Counted from the first letter of the stretch, positions 1 through 6,530 are shown. The stretch: 9,356 bases of DNA from JAGOME01 sp039812375 (GCA_039812375.1 JBDIAO010000099.1:1-9356); one strand, 5' to 3'. A program made the numbers and translations. Notes: generated by a model not told the origin, from the letters alone.

Positions 1-296
1 GCGACGAGGAACCCGATGGAATAGAGGAATCCGTCCATGCCCTGCAGCGCGATGGCGCCGGCGATGCCGAGGAAGGATGCAGCAGACAGGTAGTCGCCGG
101 CGATGGCGATGCCGTTCTGCCGTCCGGAGAAGGCGCCACCTGCGGTGTAGTACTGCTCGGCGGTCTTCTTCCCGGAGGCGACCTTGATGACGATGGCCAG
201 GGTCACCGCGACGAAGGCGACGAAGATGGCGATGTTCAGCGTCGAGTTGCCGACGGCCTGGGTGGCCTCGGCAGCGAGGGTGGGCAGGGTGGCCAT
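1..296 (-). CDS. actP: Cation/acetate symporter, N-terminal part (ActP/MctC type, sodium:solute symporter family)
   Basis: This is the first 98 codons of a sodium:solute symporter; the rest lies beyond the left edge. The protein opens with a hydrophobic helix (about residues 18-39, STLNIAIFVAFVAVTLAIVI). The ActP/MctC hallmark follows: a YYTAGG stretch, then QNGIAIAGDYLSAASFLGIAG and GFLYSIGFL. Family members import acetate, and in some actinobacteria pyruvate or propionate, with Na+ or H+ across the cytoplasmic membrane. The ATG at 296-294 is chosen because AAGGAG (311-306) lies 9 bases upstream and the stop of the DUF485 gene is 3 bases away, the usual coupled yjcH-actP arrangement. The family is clear; the exact substrate among small monocarboxylates is not. 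Full-length members have around 13 membrane helices, so most of the protein is missing here. Confidence 0.9.
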   Translation of the reverse strand, partial: MATLPTLAAEATQAVGNSTLNIAIFVAFVAVTLAIVIKVASGKKTAEQYYTAGGAFSGRQNGIAIAGDYLSAASFLGIAGAIALQGMDGFLYSIGFLV

Positions 297-299
297 GGC

Positions 300-638
300 T
301 CAGTGCTCCTTCGCGCCGTCGAGCTGGGCGCCGACGGCGTCAGCAGCCGGGTCGAGCTGGCGGTTCGCCCAGCGGGCGTAGATGAATGTGATGGCGAAGG
401 TCGTGACGAACTGCAGCAGACCGAACACCAGGCCGACGGTGATCTTGGCGAAGAGGATCTGGTTCATGAAGTCGGACGCGAAGATCGACATGATCGCGTA
501 GAGGAAGTACCAGAGCAGGAAGAATGCGGTCATCGGGAAGACGAAGCCACGGAACTTCCGGCGCAGTGCCTGGAAGTCCGGTGTGGCCTGGACGGCTAGG
601 TACTGGTCGCCGGCGTCGGGGGGAGCAGCGCTGCTCAT
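300..638 (-). CDS. DUF485 family inner-membrane protein (YjcH-like), partner of the acetate symporter
   Basis: This 112-residue protein has two predicted membrane helices, roughly residues 32-57 (FPMTAFFLLWYFLYAIMSIF) and 66-88 (TVGLVFGLLQFVTTFAITFIY). A cytoplasmic-looking N-terminus precedes them and a charged tail (YARWANRQLDP) follows. The FRxFVFPM and LLWYFLY pattern is typical of DUF485 (YjcH). These genes almost always sit just upstream of actP; their own biochemical role is unproven and an accessory role to the symporter is inferred from this linkage. The ATG at 638-636 has a near-perfect Shine-Dalgarno (GGAGGTGA, 650-643). The stop TGA (302-300) is 3 bases before the symporter ATG, so the two are probably co-transcribed and translationally coupled. 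Confidence 0.9.
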   Translation of the reverse strand: MSSAAPPDAGDQYLAVQATPDFQALRRKFRGFVFPMTAFFLLWYFLYAIMSIFASDFMNQILFAKITVGLVFGLLQFVTTFAITFIYARWANRQLDPAADAVGAQLDGAKEH

Positions 639-640
639 GG

Positions 641-650
641 GGTCACCTCC
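641..650 (-). promoter_or_regulatory. Strong ribosome binding site of the DUF485-symporter pair
   Basis: On the minus strand the sequence reads GGAGGTGACCCC then ATG. GGAGGTGA is close to the full anti-16S complement and is the strongest Shine-Dalgarno in the window. It fixes the DUF485 start and suggests high translation of the transporter pair. Confidence 0.85.
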
Positions 651-850
651 GGGGGGAACGAACCGGCCTCGGTGCCGACTCAGGAGACCACTGTGACCGC
701 TGCCGTATGCCGGGCGCAGCCGTTGCCGATCACCCGTCGCCCGGCGGGGGGTGCCAGCCGCTGTACGGCACGGGCGTGATCGCCCAGCGGCTGCTCCAGC
801 GCGCTGAACGGCACCCGGACCAGCCAGAAGTCGCCGGCGGAGCGGCGCAG
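651..850 (-). other. Gap between marR and the DUF485 gene with a coding-like remnant in the marR frame
   Basis: No ordinary gene is recognised here. Read on the minus strand in the marR frame, 56 sense codons follow the marR stop (850-683) before the next TGA (682-680). In the first 32 of these codons, 29 end in G or C, while the second positions are much richer in A and T, as in real genes of this genome. The only early start is a GTG without a Shine-Dalgarno. The translation (after the duplicated LRRSAGDF: WLVRVPFSALEQPLGDHA and onward) matches no family I know. It may be a decayed gene end, a former C-terminal extension of MarR, or chance. The DUF485-symporter promoter should also lie here, but no convincing -35/-10 pair is visible. 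Confidence 0.35.
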
Positions 851-876
851 TCAGAAGTCGCCGGCGGAGCGGCGCA
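825..876 (-). repeat. Tandem duplication of the marR 3' end (two 25-bp copies, period 27)
   Basis: Two identical 25-bp copies lie at 825-849 and 852-876. In the marR frame each encodes (T/C)TG-RRSAGDF plus TG. The period is 27, so the frame is kept. The first copy read (876-852) ends with the marR stop TGA; in the second the same position reads TGG. The natural MarR ending GDF is therefore followed by a second, untranslated copy of itself. Replication slippage or a small tandem duplication is the likely origin. Confidence 0.9.
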
Positions 877-1345
877 AGGTGGCCAGGATCCGGGTGAGGT
901 CGGTGGTGTCCCGGCGGGTGAGGCCTAGGGAATTGAAGACGTCGCGATTGACTGCCTCGGTGGCCTTGTCAGTGAGCTCATGCCCCGCGGTGGTGAGGGC
1001 GACGAGGGTGGTCCGCCGGTCCTCCGGGTGCGGGGAGCGGGCGACGAGCCCGGCGGCTTCGAGCCGGTCGACGGCGTTCGTCACGCTGGACTGGTGGACC
1101 TGGAGACGCTGGGAGATCGTGCTCATGGGGAGCTGACCACGCCGGCTGAACCGGAGCAGCATGAGGGTCTCGTAGCGAGCGAAGGTCACCCCATACGGCC
1201 GCAGGGTCGCCTCCACCCGGGCCAGGACGATCTGCTGGGCGCGCATGAGCGAGGTGACGGCTGCCATTCCCGGTGCGGCGTCATCCCAACCGTGCGCGGT
1301 CCACGCCCGCGCGGCCTGGGCAATGGGATCAGTGTCCAACGGCAT
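851..1345 (-). CDS. MarR-family transcriptional regulator
   Basis: This is a 164-residue winged-helix repressor of the MarR family, of the usual length. An N-terminal dimerisation helix region (about 24-50) precedes the DNA-binding domain. The RPYGVTFARYETLMLL stretch is at 49-64. The recognition helix is around 85-99 (QSSVTNAVDRLEAAGL). The wing is at 103-118, with the diagnostic PHPEDRRTTLVALT. A C-terminal helix ends in LRRSAGDF, a normal ending for actinobacterial members. MarR dimers bind short palindromes and release on binding an acidic or aromatic ligand. The gene diverges from icmF and precedes an acetate-type transporter, so an acyl-CoA or carboxylate ligand is plausible but unproven. 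There is no Shine-Dalgarno; TACTCT (1358-1353) ends 7 bases before the ATG, which suggests a leaderless mRNA. The 3' end is duplicated in tandem. Confidence 0.92.
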   Translation of the reverse strand: MPLDTDPIAQAARAWTAHGWDDAAPGMAAVTSLMRAQQIVLARVEATLRPYGVTFARYETLMLLRFSRRGQLPMSTISQRLQVHQSSVTNAVDRLEAAGLVARSPHPEDRRTTLVALTTAGHELTDKATEAVNRDVFNSLGLTRRDTTDLTRILATLRRSAGDF

Positions 1346-1361
1346 GTACCCAAGAGTACAT
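1344..1361. promoter_or_regulatory. Dyad over the marR start and -10 box (possible operator)
   Basis: ATGTAC (1344-1349) and GTACAT (1356-1361) form a perfect 6-bp inverted repeat with a 6-base centre. The dyad overlaps the marR start codon and its presumed leaderless -10 (TACTCT, minus strand, 1358-1353), and touches the first base of the icmF -35. A dimeric regulator here could block marR itself. The arms are short, so chance is possible. Confidence 0.4.
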
Positions 1362-1390
1362 TGACTTCCGATAGTTGGACGTCATACTAT
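1361..1390 (+). promoter_or_regulatory. icmF promoter (-35 TTGACT, 18-base spacer, -10 TACTAT)
   Basis: TTGACT (1361-1366) and TACTAT (1385-1390) are each one or two bases from the sigma-70 consensus and are 18 bases apart. Transcription would begin near 1396-1398, giving an icmF leader of about 44 bases with GGAG (1430-1433) 7 bases before the ATG at 1441. This is the best housekeeping-type promoter in the window. Confidence 0.7.
1371..1390. promoter_or_regulatory. 20-bp near-palindrome inside the icmF promoter, probable MarR operator
   Basis: The sequence is ATAGT, 2 bases, GACGTC, 2 bases, ACTAT, so 16 of 20 positions are symmetric. It fills the spacer and contains the -10 box of the icmF promoter, and lies 25 bases upstream of the marR start. 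Size, symmetry and position fit a MarR-family operator that would repress icmF and probably marR. Binding by this MarR is inferred from position. Confidence 0.6.
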
Positions 1391-1440
1391 TTATCGGCCA
1401 CCTACCCGTGGCCCCATCCTGCGACGACCGGAGTCGACCC

Positions 1441-4400
1441 ATGACCCAAGCCCCTGCGCTCCACGTCCCGACGAACCCGGTTCGGATCGTCAGCGCATCC
1501 TCGCTCTTCGACGGCCACGATGCCTCGATCAACATCATGCGTCGGATCATGCAGAGCCAGGGGGCCGAGGTGATCCACCTCGGGCACAACCGGTCCGTTC
1601 GGGAGGTCCTCGATGCCGCGATCGAGGAGGACGTCCAAGGCGTGGCGGTCTCCTCCTACCAGGGCGGGCACGTCGAGTACTTCGAGTACCTCGTCACCCT
1701 GCTGCGCGAGGCGGGCGCGGGGCACATCAAGGTCGTCGGCGGCGGTGGCGGAGTCATCGTCCCCGAGGAGATCGACCGCCTGGCCAGGGCCGGGGTGCAC
1801 ATTTTCAGCCCCGAGGACGGCCAACGGATGGGCTTGGTCGGGATGATCAACGACGTCATCAGCGCCTGCGATTTCGACGTGTGCGCCGTCGGACAGCCTG
1901 ACGCGGCAGCGGTCCTGGCCGGTGAGCGAGGCGCGGTCGCCCGGGCGATCAGCGCTGCGGAGCAGGGTTGCCTCCCGCCACGGCTGCTCGAGGAGTTGCG
2001 GTCGGCCGCCGCGGCGCGACACACCCCAGTCCTGGGTATCACCGGGACCGGTGGCTCGGGCAAGTCGAGTCTGACTGACGAGCTCGTGCGGCGGTTCCGG
2101 GTCGACCAGCAGGACAAGCTGCGGATCGCCTGCGTCGCGGTCGACCCGACTCGCCGCCGCGGCGGCGGAGCCCTGCTCGGCGACCGGATCCGGATGAACT
2201 CCCTCGACGGGGACCGGGTCTTCTTCCGTTCCCTGGCCACTCGGGGCAGCCACGAGGTGCCCAACGCACTCGCCGACGTCCTGACGATCCTCAAGGCAGC
2301 GGCATACGACCTCATCATCGTTGAGACCCCCGGCATCGGACAGGGTGACGCCGGGATCACCGGCCATGCGGACGTCAGCCTCTATGTCATGACCCCTGAG
2401 TTTGGTGCGGCGAGCCAGCTCGAGAAGATCGACATGCTGGACTTCGCTGACGTCGTGGCGATCAACAAGTTCGAGCGCCGCGGAGCCATGGACGCCCTGC
2501 GCGACGTCGGCCGTCAGTTGGTGCGCAACCGCGGTGCCTTCGGGAAGAAGCCGGCCGACATGCCCGTCTTCGGCACCTCGGCGGCAACCTTCAACGACGA
2601 CGGAGTCACTGCGCTCTACCAGGAGCTGCGCAGCCAGCTTGCCGGCAAGGGTCTGCCCGTGGCCGAGGGCACGTTGGCCCCGGTCGCCGTGCGGCACTCC
2701 TCGACGCTGCGCCAGGTCGTCCCGGCGCAGCGGGTGCGCTACCTCGCCGAGATCGCCGAGACAGTCCGGCACTACCACCTCGACACCGCACGGTATGCCG
2801 CCGCGGCCCGCCGGGTGCAGCACCTGGGCACGGCGCGCGACGCGCTGGGAGCGGTCGCCCCCGAGGAGCTCGACACCCTGATCGACCAGGCCTTGCGGGA
2901 TCTGCCGGGGCCGGTCTCCCGGGCCCTGGACGGCTGGTCCGACGTCGTCGACTCCTACTCCGGCGCCGAACAGGTCGTCACTATCCGGGGTCGGGAGATG
3001 CGCACCGCCCTGACCAGGGAGTCACTGTCGGGCAACAAGATCCGGCGTGTCGCGCTGCCCCGCTTCCACGACCACGGAGACCTCGTCACCTTCTTGCGGG
3101 CAGAGAATCTGCCCGGGCACTTCCCGTTCACCGCGGGCGTGTTCCCGTTCAAGCGGGAAGGTGAGGACCCGGCCCGGATGTTCGCCGGCGAGGGCGATCC
3201 CTTCCGGACCAACCGGCGCTTCAAGCTGCTCTCCGCCGGTCAACCGGCGACCCGGCTGTCCACGGCATTCGACTCAGTCACCCTCTACGGGCGTGACCCC
3301 GACCCGCGTCCGGACATCTACGGCAAGGTCGGCACGTCCGGAGTGTCCATCGCCACCGTCGAGGACATGAAGGCCCTCTACGACGGCTTCGACCTCACCT
3401 CGCCGACGACGAGTGTCTCGATGACGATCAACGGTCCGGCCCCGACGCTCCTGGCCTTCTTCCTCAACACGGTCATCGACCGCGAGGTGGAGAGGTTCGC
3501 CGCAGACCACGGCCGCGACCCGGACGAGGGGGAGGCGCACAGCATTCGGGCCAAGGCCCTGTCGTCGGTGCGGGGGACGGTCCAGGCCGACATCCTCAAG
3601 GAGGACCAGGGGCAGAACACCTGCCTGTTCTCCACCGAGTTCTCCCTGCGGATGATGGCAGACATCCAGGAATGGTTCATCGAGCACCGGGTCCGCAACT
3701 TCTATTCGGTGTCGATCAGCGGGTATCACATCGCCGAGGCTGGGGCGAACCCGATCAGCCAGCTCGCGTTCACTTTGGCCAACGGGTTCACCTACGTCGA
3801 GGCCTACCTGGCCCGCGGGATGGACATCGACGACTTCGCCCCCAACCTGTCCTTCTTCTTCTCCAACGGAATGGACCCGGAATACTCTGTCATCGGCCGG
3901 GTCGCCCGGCGCATCTGGGCGGTGACCATGCGGGAGAAGTACGGCGCCAACGAGCGCAGTCAGAAGCTCAAGTACCACGTGCAGACCTCGGGCCGTTCGC
4001 TGCACGCCCAGGAGATGGACTTCAACGACATCCGCACGACTCTGCAGGCACTCATCGCGATCTACGACAACGCGAACAGTCTGCACACCAACGCCTTCGA
4101 CGAGGCGATCACCACCCCCAGTGAGGAGTCGGTGCGCCGGGCGCTGGCCATCCAGATGATCATCAACCGCGAGTGGGGCCTGGCGATGAACGAGAACCCG
4201 CTGCAGGGGTCGTTCATCATCGACGAGCTCACCGATCTCGTCGAGGCCGAAGTGCTCGCCGAGTTTGACCGGATCAGCGAGCGCGGCGGTGTGCTCGGCG
4301 CCATGGAGACCGGCTACCAGCGCGGCAAGATCCAGGACGAGTCCTTGCTCTATGAGCAGCGCAAGCACGACGGGTCCCTCCCCATCATCGGGGTCAACAC

Positions 4401-4671
4401 CTTCCGCAACCCTCACGAGGGTGAGGTGCCGAAGAAGATCGAGCTCGCCCGAGCCTCAGAGGCCGAGAAGGAGTCGCAGCTTGCGCGGGTGCGCGCCTTC
4501 CGCGAGGAGCACGACGTCCAGGCTCAGCAGGCGCTGACCCGGCTGCGGGCGGCGGCCACGTCCGGCGAGAACGTCTTTGCCGTCCTCATGGATGCTGCCC
4601 GGGTCTGCTCCCTCGGACAGGTCACCGACGCCTTCTTCGAGGTCGGCGGCCAGTACCGCCGCAACGTCTGA
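1441..4671 (+). CDS. icmF: Fused isobutyryl-CoA mutase IcmF (B12-binding, G-protein chaperone and mutase domains)
   Basis: This 1076-residue adenosylcobalamin enzyme interconverts isobutyryl-CoA and n-butyryl-CoA; relatives also act on isovaleryl/pivalyl-CoA. Residues 14-140 form the B12 domain: D24-G-H26, with H26 the likely cobalt ligand, then VSSYQGGH and a GGGGG loop. Residues about 195-420 are the MeaB-like GTPase chaperone: P-loop GTGGSGKS with K208, VDPTRRRGGG from 234, ETPGIGQGD 295-303, NKFE 342-345. A linker leads to the mutase barrel, about 540-1076, with LSTAFD, GTVQADILKE and SGYH(763)IAEAGA. F581 (RMFAGEG) and Q725 (GQNT) sit where methylmalonyl-CoA mutases have Tyr and Arg, which is the isobutyryl-CoA signature. 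The ATG at 1441 has GGAG 7 bases upstream; the in-frame TTG at 1375 would fall inside the promoter. The gene diverges from marR, which probably controls it. Confidence 0.95.
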   Translation: MTQAPALHVPTNPVRIVSASSLFDGHDASINIMRRIMQSQGAEVIHLGHNRSVREVLDAAIEEDVQGVAVSSYQGGHVEYFEYLVTLLREAGAGHIKVVGGGGGVIVPEEIDRLARAGVHIFSPEDGQRMGLVGMINDVISACDFDVCAVGQPDAAAVLAGERGAVARAISAAEQGCLPPRLLEELRSAAAARHTPVLGITGTGGSGKSSLTDELVRRFRVDQQDKLRIACVAVDPTRRRGGGALLGDRIRMNSLDGDRVFFRSLATRGSHEVPNALADVLTILKAAAYDLIIVETPGIGQGDAGITGHADVSLYVMTPEFGAASQLEKIDMLDFADVVAINKFERRGAMDALRDVGRQLVRNRGAFGKKPADMPVFGTSAATFNDDGVTALYQELRSQLAGKGLPVAEGTLAPVAVRHSSTLRQVVPAQRVRYLAEIAETVRHYHLDTARYAAAARRVQHLGTARDALGAVAPEELDTLIDQALRDLPGPVSRALDGWSDVVDSYSGAEQVVTIRGREMRTALTRESLSGNKIRRVALPRFHDHGDLVTFLRAENLPGHFPFTAGVFPFKREGEDPARMFAGEGDPFRTNRRFKLLSAGQPATRLSTAFDSVTLYGRDPDPRPDIYGKVGTSGVSIATVEDMKALYDGFDLTSPTTSVSMTINGPAPTLLAFFLNTVIDREVERFAADHGRDPDEGEAHSIRAKALSSVRGTVQADILKEDQGQNTCLFSTEFSLRMMADIQEWFIEHRVRNFYSVSISGYHIAEAGANPISQLAFTLANGFTYVEAYLARGMDIDDFAPNLSFFFSNGMDPEYSVIGRVARRIWAVTMREKYGANERSQKLKYHVQTSGRSLHAQEMDFNDIRTTLQALIAIYDNANSLHTNAFDEAITTPSEESVRRALAIQMIINREWGLAMNENPLQGSFIIDELTDLVEAEVLAEFDRISERGGVLGAMETGYQRGKIQDESLLYEQRKHDGSLPIIGVNTFRNPHEGEVPKKIELARASEAEKESQLARVRAFREEHDVQAQQALTRLRAAATSGENVFAVLMDAARVCSLGQVTDAFFEVGGQYRRNV

Positions 4672-4678
4672 CCCTCGA

Positions 4679-4733
4679 GCCGGATCCACGGGGGCGCCCT
4701 GCCCGGGTGGTGCGTGGTCCACAGGGCTCCGGC
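4679..4733 (+). terminator. GC-rich stem-loop after icmF (possible terminator)
   Basis: GCCGGA (4679-4684) pairs with TCCGGC (4728-4733). Inside it GCCCTG (4696-4701) pairs with CAGGGC (4722-4727), giving a two-part stem with an 11-base bulge on the left. It starts 7 bases after the icmF stop. No T-run follows, so this is at most a weak or Rho-assisted terminator or an mRNA 3' stabiliser. Confidence 0.3.
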
Positions 4734-4768
4734 CCGCTCGCGACCGAGCACCGCCCGCGGGCAGAGGG

Positions 4769-4805
4769 TGGTCACCATGGACGGAAGGGAGCACCATGGT
4801 GACCA
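4769..4805 (+). promoter_or_regulatory. 12-bp perfect hairpin enclosing the ribosome binding site and start of the Uma2-like gene
   Basis: TGGTCACCATGG (4769-4780) and CCATGGTGACCA (4794-4805) are perfect inverted repeats with a 13-base loop. The loop carries the Shine-Dalgarno (GGAAGGGAG) and the right arm contains the ATG at 4796. In mRNA the start codon would be fully paired, so this could restrain translation. It could equally be a chance product of the repeated ATG-rich start region. Confidence 0.6.
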
Positions 4806-5200
4806 TGAGCATGGTCCTCGAGGATCGCGTGTGGACCCGTGAGGAGCGGGACGGGTTGCCCGACGATGGGTTCCGCCACGAACTGCTCGATGGGAAGCTC
4901 ATCGTGACGCCTTCGCCACGCGTGCCCCACCAAGCCATGGTCGTGGGTCTGGTCATCGCTCTCGCTCATGCCTGCCCGCCCGAACTCAAGGTCTTCACCG
5001 CACCCCTGGACGTGACCCTGGCCGAGGACACCGTGCTGGAGCCAGACGCCCTCGTCGTCCGAGGCAGCCAGGCGAGCGGGGCCACCCTCGAAGGCGTGCC
5101 TCTGCTGGCCGTCGAGGTGGCGTATGTCGAGGGCGGTGAGTCGTGGGCAGCGGTCCAGCCGTTCACCGTGACCATCGTCCCCAGCGCCCTCATGGCTTGA
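4796..5200 (+). CDS. Uma2-family (DUF820) endonuclease homologue with internal deletion, probably inactive
   Basis: The 134-residue product matches the two ends of Uma2-family PD-(D/E)XK proteins, which normally have about 180-195 residues. The N-terminal half is intact: HELLDGKLIVTPSP near 27-40, HQAMVVGLVIAL, then TAPLDVTLAEDTVLEPDALV, with the core Asp at D84. The LLAVEV strand with E107 should be followed by LSPST, a catalytic Lys helix, and YWVVDP. Instead V108 runs straight into AYVEGGESW and PFTVTIVPSAL, the family's C-terminal end. About 55-60 residues are therefore missing, in frame, at 5119/5120. Without the Lys segment nuclease activity is unlikely. The ATG at 4796 has GGAAGGGAG ahead of it; ATGs at 4805 and 4811 are alternatives. 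Uma2 genes are common, often multicopy, and of unclear cellular role. There is no link to the surrounding metabolic genes. Confidence 0.75.
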   Translation: MVTMSMVLEDRVWTREERDGLPDDGFRHELLDGKLIVTPSPRVPHQAMVVGLVIALAHACPPELKVFTAPLDVTLAEDTVLEPDALVVRGSQASGATLEGVPLLAVEVAYVEGGESWAAVQPFTVTIVPSALMA

Positions 5201-5312
5201 GCCTGCCGGCCGCACCCCCGTGCAAGCTGCGCGGGGTCGTGCCGCCACGGTTTGTGCACAGCGCCGAAACTATGCTGGGCACCTGAACAGCACGCCACCA
5301 GGAAGGGCCACC
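5201..5312 (+). promoter_or_regulatory. Leader and weak promoter of the thiolase gene
   Basis: TATGCT (5271-5276) is a usable -10 box about 36 bases before the GTG start. The upstream -35 region (GGTTTG, 5249-5254, spacer 16) is poor. AGGAAGGG (5300-5307) is the Shine-Dalgarno. The thiolase can therefore be transcribed on its own rather than only by read-through from icmF, but the promoter call is weak. Confidence 0.35.
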
Positions 5313-6494
5313 GTGAGCAGCACCGACAAGATCGTCATCGTCGACGGGGCCCGCACCCCGGTGGGCAGCTTCGGCGGGGTCCTCAAGGACGTCCCGGCCC
5401 ACGAGCTCGGTGCCGCCGCGGTCACCGAGGCACTCGCTCGCGCCGGAGTGGGCGCCGACGACGTGCAGAGCATCGTCATGGGCTGTATTGGCCAGGTCGC
5501 CGGTGACGCCTACAACGCCCGCCGGGTCGGGGTGAGCGCGGGCCTGCCGATCGCCACCCCGGCGCTGACGGTCAACCGGCTGTGCGGATCGGGCCTGCAG
5601 GCGATCTGGTCGGCCGCCCAGGAGATGCTCTGGAACGACCTCGACGTCGCCGTCGCGGGCGGGGACGAGTCGATGTCCCGGATGCCGTTTTACGACTTCG
5701 GTGCCCGCGCCGGCTACCGCCTCGGGAACCGGGCGCTGCTCGACGGCACCGTCGCCATGCTCACCGACCCGTTCAGCGGCGCCCACATGGGGGTCACCGC
5801 CGAGAACGTCGCCACGAAGTATGGCGTCAGCCGGTCCGAGCAGGACGAGTTCGCCCTACGCTCCCAGCAGCTCGCGGCATCGCAGGCGGCCCGGGCCGCT
5901 TTCGCCCAGGAGATCGTCCCGGTCACCACGACGGGGCGCCGCCCGGTGACCGTCGAGGTCGACGAGCACCCCAAACCGGGAACCACCCTCGAGGCCCTTG
6001 CCGTGCTGCGGCCGGCCTTCGCCAAGGAGGGCAGCGTCACCGCCGGCAACGCCTCAGGCATCAACGACGGCGCCGCGGCGCTCGTCCTGGCCCGCGAGTC
6101 AGTCGCCACGGAGCGGGGCTTGCGCCCCATGGTGTCTCTTGAAGCCGTCGCGACCGCCGCGATCGACCCACAGCTCATGGGCTACGCCCCGGTCGACGCC
6201 CTGGCCTCCCTGTGGAAGCGGACCGGGTTGTCTCCCAAGGACATCGGTACCTTCGAGGTCAACGAGGCCTTTGCCTCCCAGGCCGTCGCGGTTGTCCGCG
6301 ACGCCGGGCTCGACCTCGAGAGGGTGAACCCGTATGGCGGCGCGATCGCCCTCGGCCACCCGGTCGGAGCAACCGGCGCCATCCTCACCTTGCGTGCCGC
6401 CAAAGACATGGTCCGCCGGGACCTCGAGTTCGGGGTCGTGACGATGTGCATCGGCGGCGGCCAGGCGCTGGCCGCGCTGCTCAAGCGGGTCTGA
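5313..6494 (+). CDS. Acetyl-CoA C-acetyltransferase (thiolase)
   Basis: This is a 393-residue thiolase, exactly the usual length, condensing two acetyl-CoA to acetoacetyl-CoA or cleaving the reverse way (biosynthetic/degradative type II thiolase). The nucleophile is C91 in NRLCGSGLQAI. The NEAF motif is at 317-320. The catalytic His is H349 in GGAIALGHPVGATGA. The second Cys is C379 in CIGGGQALA. GSVTAGNASGINDGAAALV is also family-typical. The GTG at 5313 is preferred over the upstream GTG at 5220: it gives the normal N-terminus (SSTDKIVIVDGARTPVG) and has AGGAAGGG 5 bases upstream. The gene lies downstream of icmF in the same direction, so it could cleave acetoacetyl-CoA arising from butyryl-CoA oxidation. 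That is a pathway inference; no dehydrogenase or crotonase is in the window. Confidence 0.95.
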   Translation: MSSTDKIVIVDGARTPVGSFGGVLKDVPAHELGAAAVTEALARAGVGADDVQSIVMGCIGQVAGDAYNARRVGVSAGLPIATPALTVNRLCGSGLQAIWSAAQEMLWNDLDVAVAGGDESMSRMPFYDFGARAGYRLGNRALLDGTVAMLTDPFSGAHMGVTAENVATKYGVSRSEQDEFALRSQQLAASQAARAAFAQEIVPVTTTGRRPVTVEVDEHPKPGTTLEALAVLRPAFAKEGSVTAGNASGINDGAAALVLARESVATERGLRPMVSLEAVATAAIDPQLMGYAPVDALASLWKRTGLSPKDIGTFEVNEAFASQAVAVVRDAGLDLERVNPYGGAIALGHPVGATGAILTLRAAKDMVRRDLEFGVVTMCIGGGQALAALLKRV

Positions 6495-6530
6495 CGCCGC
6501 CGAGCCCCACGAGACTCTCCTGCAGCCAGC

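Noticed and set aside
1375..1440. In-frame TTG start extending IcmF by 22 residues
   Set aside because: It would lie within the -35/-10 spacer of the icmF promoter, has no ribosome binding site, and adds a segment unlike the family N-terminus. ATG at 1441 has GGAG at good distance.
1402..2823. Long open frame on the minus strand opposite icmF (473 codons)
   Set aside because: It mirrors the high third-position GC of icmF; the translation is low-complexity, matches no family and has no start signal.
3274..4416. Long open frame on the minus strand opposite the icmF mutase domain (380 codons)
   Set aside because: Same antisense shadow effect of GC-rich codons; no recognisable domain.
4577..4795. 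Upstream extension of the Uma2-like reading frame into icmF
   Set aside because: The frame overlaps icmF out of phase with low-complexity sequence; the Uma2 homology begins only after 4796.
5220..5312. Upstream GTG start for the thiolase
   Set aside because: It adds 31 residues unlike any thiolase and would span the presumed promoter; GTG 5313 gives the canonical N-terminus and has AGGAAGGG.
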